The notes under the pieces: model-generated
Told to the model about the DNA's origin: nothing
What the model saw: the letters and a program-made list of their open reading frames with translations, nothing else
Databases searched by the model: none
Shown: positions 7,417-15,728 of the stretch, piece by piece
Numbering within the stretch: position 1 is the first letter of the stretch
How the letters are laid out: each line of letters starts with the position of its first letter
DNA from: Acidobacteriota bacterium
Lineage (GTDB): Bacteria; Acidobacteriota; Terriglobia; Versatilivoradales; Versatilivoraceae
Reading direction: 5' to 3'
DNA: 32,424 bases
Assembly (NCBI GenBank): GCA_009841055.1
Contig: VXMN01000243.1
Span: 1-32,424 of the forward strand
Position numbers and translations under genes: made by a program

Positions 7417-10140
7417 TTAGTCCATGAACAAAAACTCGTTGGAATTGAGCATGACCCGGCAAATGGCTTCCAGGGGTCCCTGAAACTCCACGAATTGCTG
7501 CTGTTCTGCCTGGTCGGGCGGGCGGTTCAACGCGATTTCGAACAGTCGGACCACCTGATCCTTCCGCCGGCCCCCGGCTTCTCTGGCCACGCGGGTCGCC
7601 AGGTGAGTCGCTTCCTCGTTCACCAGCCGGCCGTTCATCATCGAAAGGGCCTGCAGGGGAGTGGTGGTGACGCTGCGGCGTTCACAGGATTCGTTGAAGA
7701 CCGGAGCATCGAACGAGGCCATCATGGGCAGCGGAAGAGACCGCCTCTGAAAGATGTAGACCGAGCGCCGCCGGGCGTCGCGTTCACTTTCGTTGGGTTC
7801 CCACATGGACCCGCCGGCCCGGGCCGGGCGACTCAGGTCCTTCATGTCCTCAGGCAGAGGCGGAAAGACGCTGGGTCCTCTTCGCTCCAGATTCAAGCGG
7901 CCGCTGGCAGACAGAATGCTGTCCCGGATGGCCTCGGCCTCGAGCCGGCGGCGGTTGAAGCGCCATAACAGGCGATTCTCCGGATCCAGGGAGGGACCGC
8001 CGCCCCCGGGATTGTCCGCCGACTGGCGGTAGGTGCTGCTGGTCACCATGAGCCGATGCATGGCTTTCACGCTCCAGTCGTCTTCCACGAACCGTGCCGC
8101 CAGCCAATCCAGTAGTTCGGGGTGGGTGGGGCGGTCGCCGTTCTTGCCGAAGTCGCTGGGAGTTCCCACGATGCCGCGTCCGAAACGCTGCTGCCAGATG
8201 CGGTTGACCATCACACGGGCCGTGAGCGGATTCCGCGGACTGGCGATCCACCTGGCCAGCGTCATCCGCCGGCCCCGAGTTGGATACTGCCGGTAGCGGT
8301 CCTTTTCCAGCACAGCCGCGGCATCGCTGCCGGTGACGGCGCTGGGGAATCCCGGCTCGACCGCCTCTCCGGGTTGCCGGTAGTCCCCGCCCTTGAGCAC
8401 GCGGGTTGCCGGGATTCCGGGCCCCAGAGGAGGACCGATGACGTTGGTGACCGTCAGGGCCAGCGGCCTCCAGCGCAACAGCCGGCGCCGCAGGACCTCC
8501 ATGGTGTCGGACAGTTCGAGATGCCGCTGCTTCTCTTCCCGAGTAAAGTACTTGGAGGGTCGATTCACCCGGCGGGCTTCAGCCCGGACATCCGCCAGCG
8601 TCAGCGCTCGGAAGCGTCCCGGCGGATCGGCAGTCTCAGCGGCATAGGCCGCGGCGAGCTTCTTGAGCAGCCACTCTTCATAGTGCGCCAGGCCGCGGTG
8701 GTCCGCCTGCTCCAGCGTGCGCCCGGCCGTTTCCTTCAGGCGGTCATATTCCGCTTTTTCCTCGGCGGAAAAGACCTTCTGGTCCTTCCGTGCCAGTTCG
8801 AGCTCCAGGTCCTTGGAAGTGAGCTTGTCCGATGCTGCCTCCAAGATCTTCTTCGAGATCAGCTTGTCGAGAAGTGTCTGTTCCAATGCCTCCAATTCCC
8901 GCTTTTCCGGTCCGTTTTCGAGGCGCTCCCGGTATTGTTCGATCTTGGATTCGGCCAGGGTGCTGAAATGAGGGTCCTTGTAGGGAACGACGAACTCTTC
9001 GGGCGGAATGCCGGAGGTATTGGGGGGAAGGGGGACCCGGAGGGCGTTGAAGAAAGCCTGGAAGCGAAAGTAGTCCCTGGCGGGAATGGGATCGTACTTG
9101 TGGTCGTGGCAGCGGGCGCAGCCCAGGGTCAACCCCAGGAAGATGGAGCCCGTCGCCGTGGTGACTTCATCCAGGAAGTCCTGCCTCAACTGTTCGGACG
9201 CCAGGTTGCCGAGATCCCAGGGCGCCAGCCGCAGAAAACCCGCGGGGATATGTCCCTGAATTTCCGGCTTGTACCAGGCCTTGCGGCTGTGCTCGTCGCC
9301 GCCCGCCAGTTGAAGCGTGACAAACCGGTCGTAGGGCAGATCGGAATTGAAGGCCTCGATCACCCAATCCCGGTAGCGCCAGGCATTCCCTATGAGAATG
9401 TCGCCCTCCATGCCGTCCGACTCTCCGTATCGGACCAGGTCCAGCCAGTGGCGGCCCCAACGCTCTCCATACCGGGCGTCGGCCAACAGGGTGTCCACCA
9501 GTTTTTCGTAGGCGTTGGGCGAAGGATCGTTGAGAAAGCGTTGCATTGCCTCGGGCGTGGGCGGCATCCCGACAAGGTCCAGATAGAGGCGCCGCGCCAG
9601 CGTCCGCCTGGAGGCGGGAGGGGCGGGAGACAACCCGTTCTGTTCCTCCAGTTTGCGCAAGGTGAAACGGTCGACGGGATTGCGTACCCAGCCGGAGTTC
9701 TCGACTTCGGGAGGAACGGTCTTGACCGGCTGTCGGAAGGGCCAGAGCCAGGCCTTGGCCTGGACTCCTTCCGTCGGCTGGAGGCTGCGGATCCAGTTTT
9801 CGATCCGGGCAATCTCGCTATCCGTCAAGACTCCGCCCAGAGGCATCCGGGGATTGATCTGTCCCTTGAGGAGACGGATGAGCGGGCTTGCCTCCGCATC
9901 GCCCTCCAGCACCGCCTTGCCGTGCTTGTTGCCGCCGGAAATCACCGAATGCAGGCTGGACACCGAAAAACCGCTGGTTTGTTCTCCCTCCGAGTGACAG
10001 GCCTGACATCGGGCCAGCAACAGGGGTTTGACATCGTTCTCGAAGACGGGATCGGTGGGGTCACCTGCGGCGAGACAGGGAACCAGGATGGCCTGCAAGA
10101 GCAGGACGGTCATTCGGTGAGAAGTGCGGGTTACAGCCAT
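7417..10140 (-). CDS. PSCyt1-DUF1549-DUF1553 secreted cytochrome protein
   Basis: About 907 residues. A Sec-type signal peptide ([15 protein letters not shown]) is followed by a c-type haem motif C45-Q-A-C48-H49 in the planctomycete cytochrome C domain. The DUF1549 region carries a second CxxCH (C341-A-R-C344-H345, in [13 protein letters not shown]). DUF1553 closes the protein ([19 protein letters not shown]). This architecture is regularly encoded beside DUF1501 and is thought to act in exported oxidative breakdown of complex compounds; the substrate is unknown. An ATG at 10155 would add five residues, but the one at 10140 has a GGAG six bases upstream and yields a cleaner signal peptide, so it is preferred. 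It heads the minus-strand run DUF1553-DUF1501-halogenase and is divergent from the GH97 gene. Confidence 0.9.
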   Translation of the reverse strand: MAVTRTSHRMTVLLLQAILVPCLAAGDPTDPVFENDVKPLLLARCQACHSEGEQTSGFSVSSLHSVISGGNKHGKAVLEGDAEASPLIRLLKGQINPRMPLGGVLTDSEIARIENWIRSLQPTEGVQAKAWLWPFRQPVKTVPPEVENSGWVRNPVDRFTLRKLEEQNGLSPAPPASRRTLARRLYLDLVGMPPTPEAMQRFLNDPSPNAYEKLVDTLLADARYGERWGRHWLDLVRYGESDGMEGDILIGNAWRYRDWVIEAFNSDLPYDRFVTLQLAGGDEHSRKAWYKPEIQGHIPAGFLRLAPWDLGNLASEQLRQDFLDEVTTATGSIFLGLTLGCARCHDHKYDPIPARDYFRFQAFFNALRVPLPPNTSGIPPEEFVVPYKDPHFSTLAESKIEQYRERLENGPEKRELEALEQTLLDKLISKKILEAASDKLTSKDLELELARKDQKVFSAEEKAEYDRLKETAGRTLEQADHRGLAHYEEWLLKKLAAAYAAETADPPGRFRALTLADVRAEARRVNRPSKYFTREEKQRHLELSDTMEVLRRRLLRWRPLALTVTNVIGPPLGPGIPATRVLKGGDYRQPGEAVEPGFPSAVTGSDAAAVLEKDRYRQYPTRGRRMTLARWIASPRNPLTARVMVNRIWQQRFGRGIVGTPSDFGKNGDRPTHPELLDWLAARFVEDDWSVKAMHRLMVTSSTYRQSADNPGGGGPSLDPENRLLWRFNRRRLEAEAIRDSILSASGRLNLERRGPSVFPPLPEDMKDLSRPARAGGSMWEPNESERDARRRSVYIFQRRSLPLPMMASFDAPVFNESCERRSVTTTPLQALSMMNGRLVNEEATHLATRVAREAGGRRKDQVVRLFEIALNRPPDQAEQQQFVEFQGPLEAICRVMLNSNEFLFMD

Positions 10141-10163
10141 GGACGACTCCGTCATTCGCAGCC

Positions 10164-10259
10164 ATGGAAATTATATCGAAGAAAAAGCCTTACAAGTCGA
10201 GAAAGCTGCGGGTCAACCGGAAGGCGCCGGAGCGACTCTTTGGTTTCGTGGTTGGTTGA
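10164..10259 (+). CDS. possible 31-residue basic small protein
   Basis: An ATG-started frame of 31 codons encodes a very basic peptide containing KKKPYKSRKLRVNRK and ending LFGFVVG. The 'KKPYxxxxLxV' pattern is reminiscent of leader segments of some ribosomally made peptides, but the usual Pro and Thr landmarks are missing and no maturation enzyme lies nearby. There is no ribosome-binding site, and the frame overlaps the likely -10 box of the divergent cytochrome gene. Reported as a possibility only. Confidence 0.15.
   Translation: MEIISKKKPYKSRKLRVNRKAPERLFGFVVG
10170..10175 (-). promoter_or_regulatory. -10 box of the cytochrome/DUF1501/halogenase run
   Basis: A perfect TATAAT reads on the minus strand 29 bases upstream of the chosen ATG at 10140. 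No good -35 hexamer lies at 16-18 bases, so the box alone is weak evidence. Confidence 0.35.
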
Positions 10260-10491
10260 AGCTGCGATCCGGCTGCTATTGGACTACGTTGTAAACGGAA
10301 CCCCGAAGTTGTACCTGTGTTGCGTAACGGAAACAGGGTTGCCATTTTTCGGAGCGCAACGGCGCCAGATCGCTGAATCGCAGCGGACCTATCCTGGCGA
10401 CCGTTTGCCGGTGGAACCTCCATCGGAGATGGTAACCTTATTTCTGTTACAGGACACCAGGATAGCTGGGCAGCCCAAGCCGAAGATTCCA

Positions 10492-12516
10492 ATGGATGAC
10501 AACGGGACCAGGACCCGCCGACGTATCGACCCGCTCAAGACCGCACTCGCAGCCTCGATTCTCTGTGCGCTGCACGTCGTCTCCAATCCGGCGCTCCCGG
10601 CCCAGGATTTCCATCTCAATTCGCCTAACGGCGAGGTCACCGTCACGGTCGGTTTGAAGGAACTGCGGACCCCTTATCCCAAGGGTGTCCGTCCCTACTA
10701 TCGCATCGGCTTCAATGGGGCGACGGTGGTGAGGGATTCCTGGCTGGGGCTGGACCTCAAGGGCGGGCCTCCGCTTGGACGGGACCTCGTGCTGCTGGAC
10801 TGGGAGGCTTCGTCCGGGGACGAGCGCTACCGTCTCCCCTACGGAACGCGGGGGGAGCTGCGGAACGCTTACCGCCAGGGAGTCCTTCGCCTTCGGGAGA
10901 GCACGCCTTCCGGCCGCCGTCTGGATCTGGTTTTTCGCGCCTACGACGAGGGAGCCGCATTTCGATATCGCGTTCCTCCTCAACCCGGCCTGTCGGATGT
11001 GGACCTGCTCGAAGAAAACTCCACCTTCTTTTTCCCGGAGGGCTGCCGGGCCTGGGTGCTGCAACTGCGGGGCTTCGCCACCAACTACGAGTCGGAGTTC
11101 AATCCCCAGCCACTGTGGCGCCTGCAGCCCGGCGCCATCGTCGGCCTGCCGCTGCTGCTGCAGACCCTCGCAGGTTCCTGGCTGGCCGTCACCGAGGCCA
11201 ACATCAGCGACTACGCCGGCATGTACCTGACCCCCGTTCCGGGAATTCCGGAAACTCTGGAAAGCCGCCTCTCTCCCCATCCGCGCCGTCCGGGAGTGAA
11301 GGTCCGGACGGCAGCGCCCCTGCAGTCTCCCTGGCGCGTCTTCCTCCTGGGCAGGACCCCGGGGAAACTGATCGAGAACAACGGGCTGCTGCTGCACCTC
11401 AACGAGCCGACCCGGATAGCCGATCCCTCCTGGATCCGTCCCGGCAAGGCCGCCTGGCACTGGTGGAACGGCACCAGCGCCAAGGGAGTCGGATTCGAGC
11501 CCGGAATGAATACGGCGACCATGAAGCACTACCTGGACTTCGCCGCCGACCACAACCTGGAGTACCTCCAGATCGATGCCGGCTGGCATCAGGGCACGGA
11601 AGAAGAGGGGGACATCACCCGAAGCCGGTCCGAGCTCGATCTCCCCTCCCTGATCGGGTACGGGCGGAAGCGGGGGGTCGGCATCCTGCTGTGGCTGCAC
11701 TGGAAGAGGGCCCGGGCGCAGATGGAAGAGGCCTTCAAGCTGTATGAGGACTGGGGGATCGCCGGCGTCAAGATCGACTTCATGGACCGCGACGACCAGG
11801 AGATGGTCGGCTTCTACCACCAGGCGGCCCGCCGCGCCGCCAACCACCGGTTACTGGTCAACTTCCATGGCGCCTACAAGCCGGACGGCCTGCGCCGCAC
11901 CTGGCCCAACATCATTACCCGCGAAGCCGTTCTGGGCCTGGAGTGGAACCGGTTGGGCACCCGCTGCAACCCCACCCACGACCTGACCCTGCCCTTCACC
12001 CGGATGCTGGCCGGGCCCATGGACTACACGCCCGGAGCCTTTCGCACCGTGCACCGAAAAGACTTCGAGCCCCGGTCGCGGGAACCCCTGGCCCAGGGGA
12101 CCCGCGCTCATCAACTGGCCATGTACGTGGTCTACGAGAGTCCCCTGCAGATGCTGGTGGACTATCCCGCTGCCTATCGAGGGCAGCCGGGAATCGAGTT
12201 CCTGGGCAAGGTCCCCACCTCTTGGGACGCGACCCGGGTCCTGGATGGCAGCGTGGGAGAGTTCATCACCGTGGCCCGCAGGAGCGGAGCGGAATGGTAC
12301 GTGGGCAGCATGACCGACTGGGACGGCCGGGAGCTGAGCATTCCAATGCGGTTTCTGGGTCCGGGCCTTTACCGGGCCGAGGTCTATGCGGATGTCGAAG
12401 GGGACCCGGCCGGAGTCCGGCGGTACCAGCTTCGAGTCCGCTCCAGCGACGCGGTGACAGCCCGGCTGGAGCCGGGCGGGGGCCACGTCATGCGGATCTG
12501 TCCGGAGAAGCCTTAA
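10492..12516 (+). CDS. GH97 family glycoside hydrolase, secreted
   Basis: 674 residues, the normal length for GH97. A signal peptide (KTALAASILCALHVVSNPALPA) leads into the N-terminal GH97 beta-sandwich (HLNSPNGEVTVTV). The catalytic barrel shows LQIDAGWH (359-366), GVKIDFMDRD with Asp429, VNFHGAYKPDG (456 on) and REAVLGLEW with Glu478. Retaining GH97 alpha-galactosidases use an Asp nucleophile where the inverting SusB-type alpha-glucosidases lack it; the Asp at 429 therefore suggests the retaining, alpha-galactosidase-like branch (inference). The open frame continues upstream, antisense to the cytochrome gene, but the signal peptide fixes the start at or near ATG 10492. It is a single-gene unit, divergent from the exported cytochrome run and followed by tRNA-Arg. 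Confidence 0.9.
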   Translation: MDDNGTRTRRRIDPLKTALAASILCALHVVSNPALPAQDFHLNSPNGEVTVTVGLKELRTPYPKGVRPYYRIGFNGATVVRDSWLGLDLKGGPPLGRDLVLLDWEASSGDERYRLPYGTRGELRNAYRQGVLRLRESTPSGRRLDLVFRAYDEGAAFRYRVPPQPGLSDVDLLEENSTFFFPEGCRAWVLQLRGFATNYESEFNPQPLWRLQPGAIVGLPLLLQTLAGSWLAVTEANISDYAGMYLTPVPGIPETLESRLSPHPRRPGVKVRTAAPLQSPWRVFLLGRTPGKLIENNGLLLHLNEPTRIADPSWIRPGKAAWHWWNGTSAKGVGFEPGMNTATMKHYLDFAADHNLEYLQIDAGWHQGTEEEGDITRSRSELDLPSLIGYGRKRGVGILLWLHWKRARAQMEEAFKLYEDWGIAGVKIDFMDRDDQEMVGFYHQAARRAANHRLLVNFHGAYKPDGLRRTWPNIITREAVLGLEWNRLGTRCNPTHDLTLPFTRMLAGPMDYTPGAFRTVHRKDFEPRSREPLAQGTRAHQLAMYVVYESPLQMLVDYPAAYRGQPGIEFLGKVPTSWDATRVLDGSVGEFITVARRSGAEWYVGSMTDWDGRELSIPMRFLGPGLYRAEVYADVEGDPAGVRRYQLRVRSSDAVTARLEPGGGHVMRICPEKP

Positions 12517-12554
12517 GCGGTGCTGCCGGCTCTCGAGGTCACCGCCGGGCCGGG

Positions 12555-12583
12555 TGGACTTGGACCGGGAAAGGCACTATATT
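12555..12583 (+). promoter_or_regulatory. tRNA-Arg promoter
   Basis: TGGACT (12555-12560), a 17-base spacer and TATATT (12578-12583) lie just upstream of the tRNA, putting the start of transcription a few bases before position 12595. Confidence 0.5.
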
Positions 12584-12594
12584 CTTCAAGACCA

Positions 12595-12671
<77 letters not shown>

Positions 12672-12745
12672 ATCTCCCTTCTTCAGTGATTCAAGTCTGA
12701 TCCCCACCAAATCAGCCAAGCCACGAGGTTCTGCTTGCCAGGGTT

Positions 12746-12759
12746 CGATCAAATGATCG
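12746..12759. promoter_or_regulatory. candidate operator palindrome of the toxin-antitoxin-ATPase cassette
   Basis: CGATCA-AA-TGATCG is a perfect 6+6 inverted repeat 11 bases upstream of the cassette's -35 box. A second, looser pair, ATATG (12780-12784) and CATAT (12792-12796), lies inside the promoter. MqsA-type antitoxins repress their own operon through short palindromes, so these are the natural candidates; binding is inference. Confidence 0.4.
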
Positions 12760-12770
12760 TCGATGCGTAT

Positions 12771-12799
12771 TTGCAATAGATATGTGTGCATCATATGAT
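12771..12799 (+). promoter_or_regulatory. promoter of the toxin-antitoxin-ATPase cassette
   Basis: TTGCAA (12771-12776), a 17-base spacer and TATGAT (12794-12799) form a good sigma-70 type promoter. A TTAGGAG Shine-Dalgarno follows at 12801-12807, six bases before the GTG start, so the transcript leader would be very short. Confidence 0.6.
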
Positions 12800-12813
12800 A
12801 TTAGGAGTGAAGG

Positions 12814-13200
12814 GTGAGCGCTGCCACTCGGGGCGGAGAGTCACAGACCAGCATCGCCGAGGAAACAAGGTACCAACTGGTTGTGCTTGCAAGGCGGAGC
12901 GGAGCTCGCATCACGGAATTCCGTCGCGACCGTCCCACGGATTGGCGCCCGGGCAAGGTGCGCAATCCTGATGGGGTGCTCGATACCCACTTTACGGATG
13001 CGTCGGCGTGGGAGTTGATAGCCTCAAGGCTTGAACACGGCGAGCAGGTAAAGGTCATTGAGTTGCAAACGCCAAAGGGCGCCAAGGGTTATGTCATGAC
13101 GATCGATCTCGGACCGAAGGTGCCTGCGCTTTACGTAAAGCTCCAGTTGGGCTCCGGAAAAATTATCGGGCGAAGCTTTCACTATTCCGAACACAGCTGA
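12814..13200 (+). CDS. small protein, putative MqsR-like toxin
   Basis: 128 residues, starting at GTG with TTAGGAG six bases upstream. The core (SAWELIASRLEHGEQVKVIEL) and the C-terminus (LYVKLQLGSGKIIGRSFHYSE) resemble the layout of MqsR-type ribonuclease toxins. Those end in a strand like 'VYLKxxVxxxxLIVSFK' after a short helical part. I do not recognise the exact family; the overall identity to MqsR is low and the toxin role rests mainly on position, 14 bases before a zinc-finger/HTH gene of MqsA type. If correct, it would cleave RNA and be neutralised by that neighbour. Codon use and base composition are less GC-rich than in the flanking genes. No signal peptide or membrane segment. Confidence 0.6.
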   Translation: MSAATRGGESQTSIAEETRYQLVVLARRSGARITEFRRDRPTDWRPGKVRNPDGVLDTHFTDASAWELIASRLEHGEQVKVIELQTPKGAKGYVMTIDLGPKVPALYVKLQLGSGKIIGRSFHYSEHS

Positions 13201-13214
13201 AAGGACTCAAGGTC

Positions 13215-13781
13215 ATGGAATCTGACCGCACGGCTCACTTGTATGAAGATGGCGCGAACGGCAACCGCACCTGCCCGCAGTGCGGCGAGGCGTCAGTCAC
13301 TACATTTTGGCATCACGATAGACTCCGCTACGGAACCGGCGGCTCAGCGGTAGATCTGCCCGTTGATCTTCCGGTTCGCCGCTGTGGATCCTGTAGCTTT
13401 GAATTCCTGGACCATGAAGGGGAGCAGCTCAGACATGAGGCGGTGTGCCGCCATTTGGGCGTCCTGACTCCGGCCAAGGTGCTTGGGATCCGGAAGCGGC
13501 ACGGAATGACCCGGTCGGCCTTCGCTCGGTTCACCGGCTTCGGCGAGGCTACGCTCAACCGCTGGGAAAACGGCCTGGTGATTCAGAATCTGGCCAACGA
13601 CCGCTACCTTCGGCTGCTTGACAAACCGGGGGTCATGAGCCTGCTGAAGTCCCTGTTGGCTCCCAAGTCTGCTCAGCCTCAGGTACCTGTTCCCAGCAAT
13701 CTCAAGAAGTTTCGCGTCTTGAACGTTTCCGACCAGCAGCGGCGCAGCCAGTCAGGATTCCAGCTTAGACTGGTGAGCTGA
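13215..13781 (+). CDS. MqsA-like zinc-finger/HTH antitoxin
   Basis: 188 residues. Two CxxC pairs, C20-P-Q-C23 and C57-G-S-C60, form the YgiT-type zinc-binding N-terminal domain. A helix-turn-helix of the Xre/MqsA kind follows at about 85-125 (LTPAKVLGIRKRHGMTRSAF, then GFGEATLNRWENG). In MqsA the zinc domain binds the toxin and the HTH binds operator DNA. A tail of about 50 residues after the HTH is longer than in classical MqsA (131 residues in E. coli) and may contact another partner. It sits between the putative toxin (14-base gap) and the ATPase gene (5-base gap), so all three are probably translated from one message. The antitoxin role is inferred from domains and order. Confidence 0.8.
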   Translation: MESDRTAHLYEDGANGNRTCPQCGEASVTTFWHHDRLRYGTGGSAVDLPVDLPVRRCGSCSFEFLDHEGEQLRHEAVCRHLGVLTPAKVLGIRKRHGMTRSAFARFTGFGEATLNRWENGLVIQNLANDRYLRLLDKPGVMSLLKSLLAPKSAQPQVPVPSNLKKFRVLNVSDQQRRSQSGFQLRLVS

Positions 13782-13786
13782 CCACG

Positions 13787-15637
13787 ATGTACGTCACAAC
13801 CTTCTACTCATTCAAGGGCGGTGTGGGACGAACGATGGCGCTTGTCAACGTCGCTGTCGATCTCGTCCGCCGGGGCCGCCGCGTGCTTGCGGTAGACTTC
13901 GATCTGGAGGCGCCCGGCCTCGATACGTTCGACCTTCCCCGTCCCTCGGGAACGACCCCTGGAATGATCGACTTCGTAAGTGCGTACCTCGACACCGGGC
14001 AGACACCGCATATCGAGGATTACGTTTTCGAGTCGTCTGGTGTCGGAAACGACGGCGGCGGGCTATGGATCATGCCGTCCGGTGCGCACCATGAGAGTTA
14101 CGCGAGGACGTTCGCGGACATTGACTGGGGTGTGCTCTACGAGCAGCACGACGGCTATCTGCTGTTCGAAGATCTCAAGGAACAGTGGAACACATTCCTG
14201 CAACCGGACTATGTGCTGGTCGATTCGCGCACTGGCTATACCGATGTCGGCGGCATTTGCACGCGCCAACTTCCGCATGCGGTAGTCCTGCTGTTTTTCC
14301 CCAACGCACAAAACCTCCGCGGCCTGACCAAGGTGGTCCGCGACATCAGAGCGGAACGAACAGAGCTGCGCAACAAGGCGATTGATCTCCACTTCGTCAT
14401 GTCCAACGTTCCGGATCTCGACGATGAGGACAAGATTCTTGAGGAGAGTATCACTTCCTTTCAGCACAATCTCGGTTTTGAAAGTGAGCCAATGGTGATT
14501 CATCGTTACGACAGCCTGTCGCTTCTGAATCAGGTCATCTTCACCAAAGATCGGCCCAGAAGCCGGCTCGCAAAGGAATATCAGGCCGTCACAGCGGCGA
14601 TCACACGGCTGAATCCCAAGGACCGGGACGGAGCACTGGATTACATCGCGCAAATGGGGTTGGGACGGCGGACGCCAACAAGGCGTGGCCCTTCCCTAGC
14701 GGACGAAGACAACCATCTGAACAAAATAGAAGAGCATCATCGGGCTGACGGAGAGGTGTTGTTCCGGTTGGGGTTGTTGCGCGGTGACGATGGGAAGTTC
14801 GAGGATTCAGCCGCCTTGTTCGATAGAGCTATCGAGGCTGGCTACCGCGACCCGGAGGTTTATCTCCGGCGAGCTTTCATCCGTCGACGGGAGCACGACG
14901 ACCGGGATGGTGCCTGCGAGGACGCGGTTGCGGCCCTTCAATCAGTCGATGCCTCACCAGGGCAAGTGAGACGGGCGCTCGCCTTGATCACACCTGATCA
15001 CTTGGATGGGGTCGCTGACTCCCCGGCCGTGGCGGCCCTACCTCCCAGCGAACAAGTCTGGATCGCGAGCGAACTTAACCGATCCAGAGTCCAGGCCGAG
15101 ACCGCCGCAATCATGCTGGGGCCCTTGTTGGTCAATGTCCGATTGTCTGCCGAGGAGCGCGAGCATGCACGGCGTGCATGGGTTCTGACGTCCATAGCAT
15201 TGGGACGGTTTTCCGATGCCCTCGAGTTCGTTCGGAGCGAATATCCGGACGTGGGTAGGATGAGCATTCAGTTTGCATTTAACTACGGTATGGCGTTGTG
15301 GGGCGAGAGTGGGCGGCTCATTCGCGAGCCGTTCGATCGCGTAGTGGAGATCGATCGATCTAATCCCTCGGAGGATCCGAATCCCAACTATCTCCAATGC
15401 TTAGCGATCGCCTATTGGGCAGTGGGCGAACTCGGTGCGGCGCGGGAAGCTGCCAAGAAAGCTAGACGGGAAATGCGGCGCTCCATTCGGAGATCGGAGT
15501 TTAGCTGCTGGCAGTATCTACACGTTCCGGGAATTCAATTCGAAAAGGATGTCGAGGAAATACTCAAGTTAATCGGTGGCGACGACGGTGTGATCCCACG
15601 TTTCATGAACCAACGGAATGGTGTCGATTCTTCGTAG
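13787..15637 (+). CDS. KGGVGR-variant ParA/MinD-type ATPase with TPR-like C-terminus
   Basis: 616 residues. The first nine residues lead straight into a deviant Walker A loop K10-GGVGRT-16, then the A' motif VLAVDFDLEAPG (Asp37, Asp39) and a Walker B-like DYVLVDSRTG (141-150). Normal ParA/MinD proteins have KGGxGKT; the Arg15 replacement defines a variant group often found in conflict and signalling loci. The half after residue 310 is helical and repeat-like (DGEVLFRLGLL, FEDSAALFDRAIEAGY, DPEVYLRRAFI), matching TPR units for protein contacts. Its gene starts five bases after the antitoxin stop without a strong ribosome-binding site, suggesting translational coupling. The gene is complete and converges on the acyl-CoA synthetase. 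No transmembrane segment. Its role with the toxin pair is unknown. Confidence 0.8.
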   Translation: MYVTTFYSFKGGVGRTMALVNVAVDLVRRGRRVLAVDFDLEAPGLDTFDLPRPSGTTPGMIDFVSAYLDTGQTPHIEDYVFESSGVGNDGGGLWIMPSGAHHESYARTFADIDWGVLYEQHDGYLLFEDLKEQWNTFLQPDYVLVDSRTGYTDVGGICTRQLPHAVVLLFFPNAQNLRGLTKVVRDIRAERTELRNKAIDLHFVMSNVPDLDDEDKILEESITSFQHNLGFESEPMVIHRYDSLSLLNQVIFTKDRPRSRLAKEYQAVTAAITRLNPKDRDGALDYIAQMGLGRRTPTRRGPSLADEDNHLNKIEEHHRADGEVLFRLGLLRGDDGKFEDSAALFDRAIEAGYRDPEVYLRRAFIRRREHDDRDGACEDAVAALQSVDASPGQVRRALALITPDHLDGVADSPAVAALPPSEQVWIASELNRSRVQAETAAIMLGPLLVNVRLSAEEREHARRAWVLTSIALGRFSDALEFVRSEYPDVGRMSIQFAFNYGMALWGESGRLIREPFDRVVEIDRSNPSEDPNPNYLQCLAIAYWAVGELGAAREAAKKARREMRRSIRRSEFSCWQYLHVPGIQFEKDVEEILKLIGGDDGVIPRFMNQRNGVDSS

Positions 15638-15728
15638 TTTACAATGGTCTCCCTCCCTCCGGATTCCCTTCGATCTGGTACCGTTCTAGCCTCTGCATGT
15701 CTGTTACAGTTTGCCTGTTTGAACGGGC

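Larger units (their letters stand above)
10156..10491. other. divergent regulatory spacer
   Basis: 336 bases separate the divergent cytochrome and GH97 genes. They hold a TATAAT for the minus-strand gene, a possible tiny ORF (10164-10259), a 5-bp hairpin CCATC-GGA-GATGG just before 10432, and an inverted GTAAC/GTTAC pair (10432-10436 and 10446-10450) that could bind a regulator of the glycosidase. No clear sigma-70 promoter for GH97 was found. Confidence 0.4.

Noticed and set aside
8122-10491. The GH97 reading frame is open for a further 790 codons upstream, antisense to the cytochrome gene
   Set aside because: The opposite strand encodes a clear PSCyt1-DUF1549-DUF1553 protein with haem motifs; the antisense translation has no recognisable domain, and GH97 needs its signal peptide at 10492. 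Open antisense frames are expected in GC-rich codon usage.
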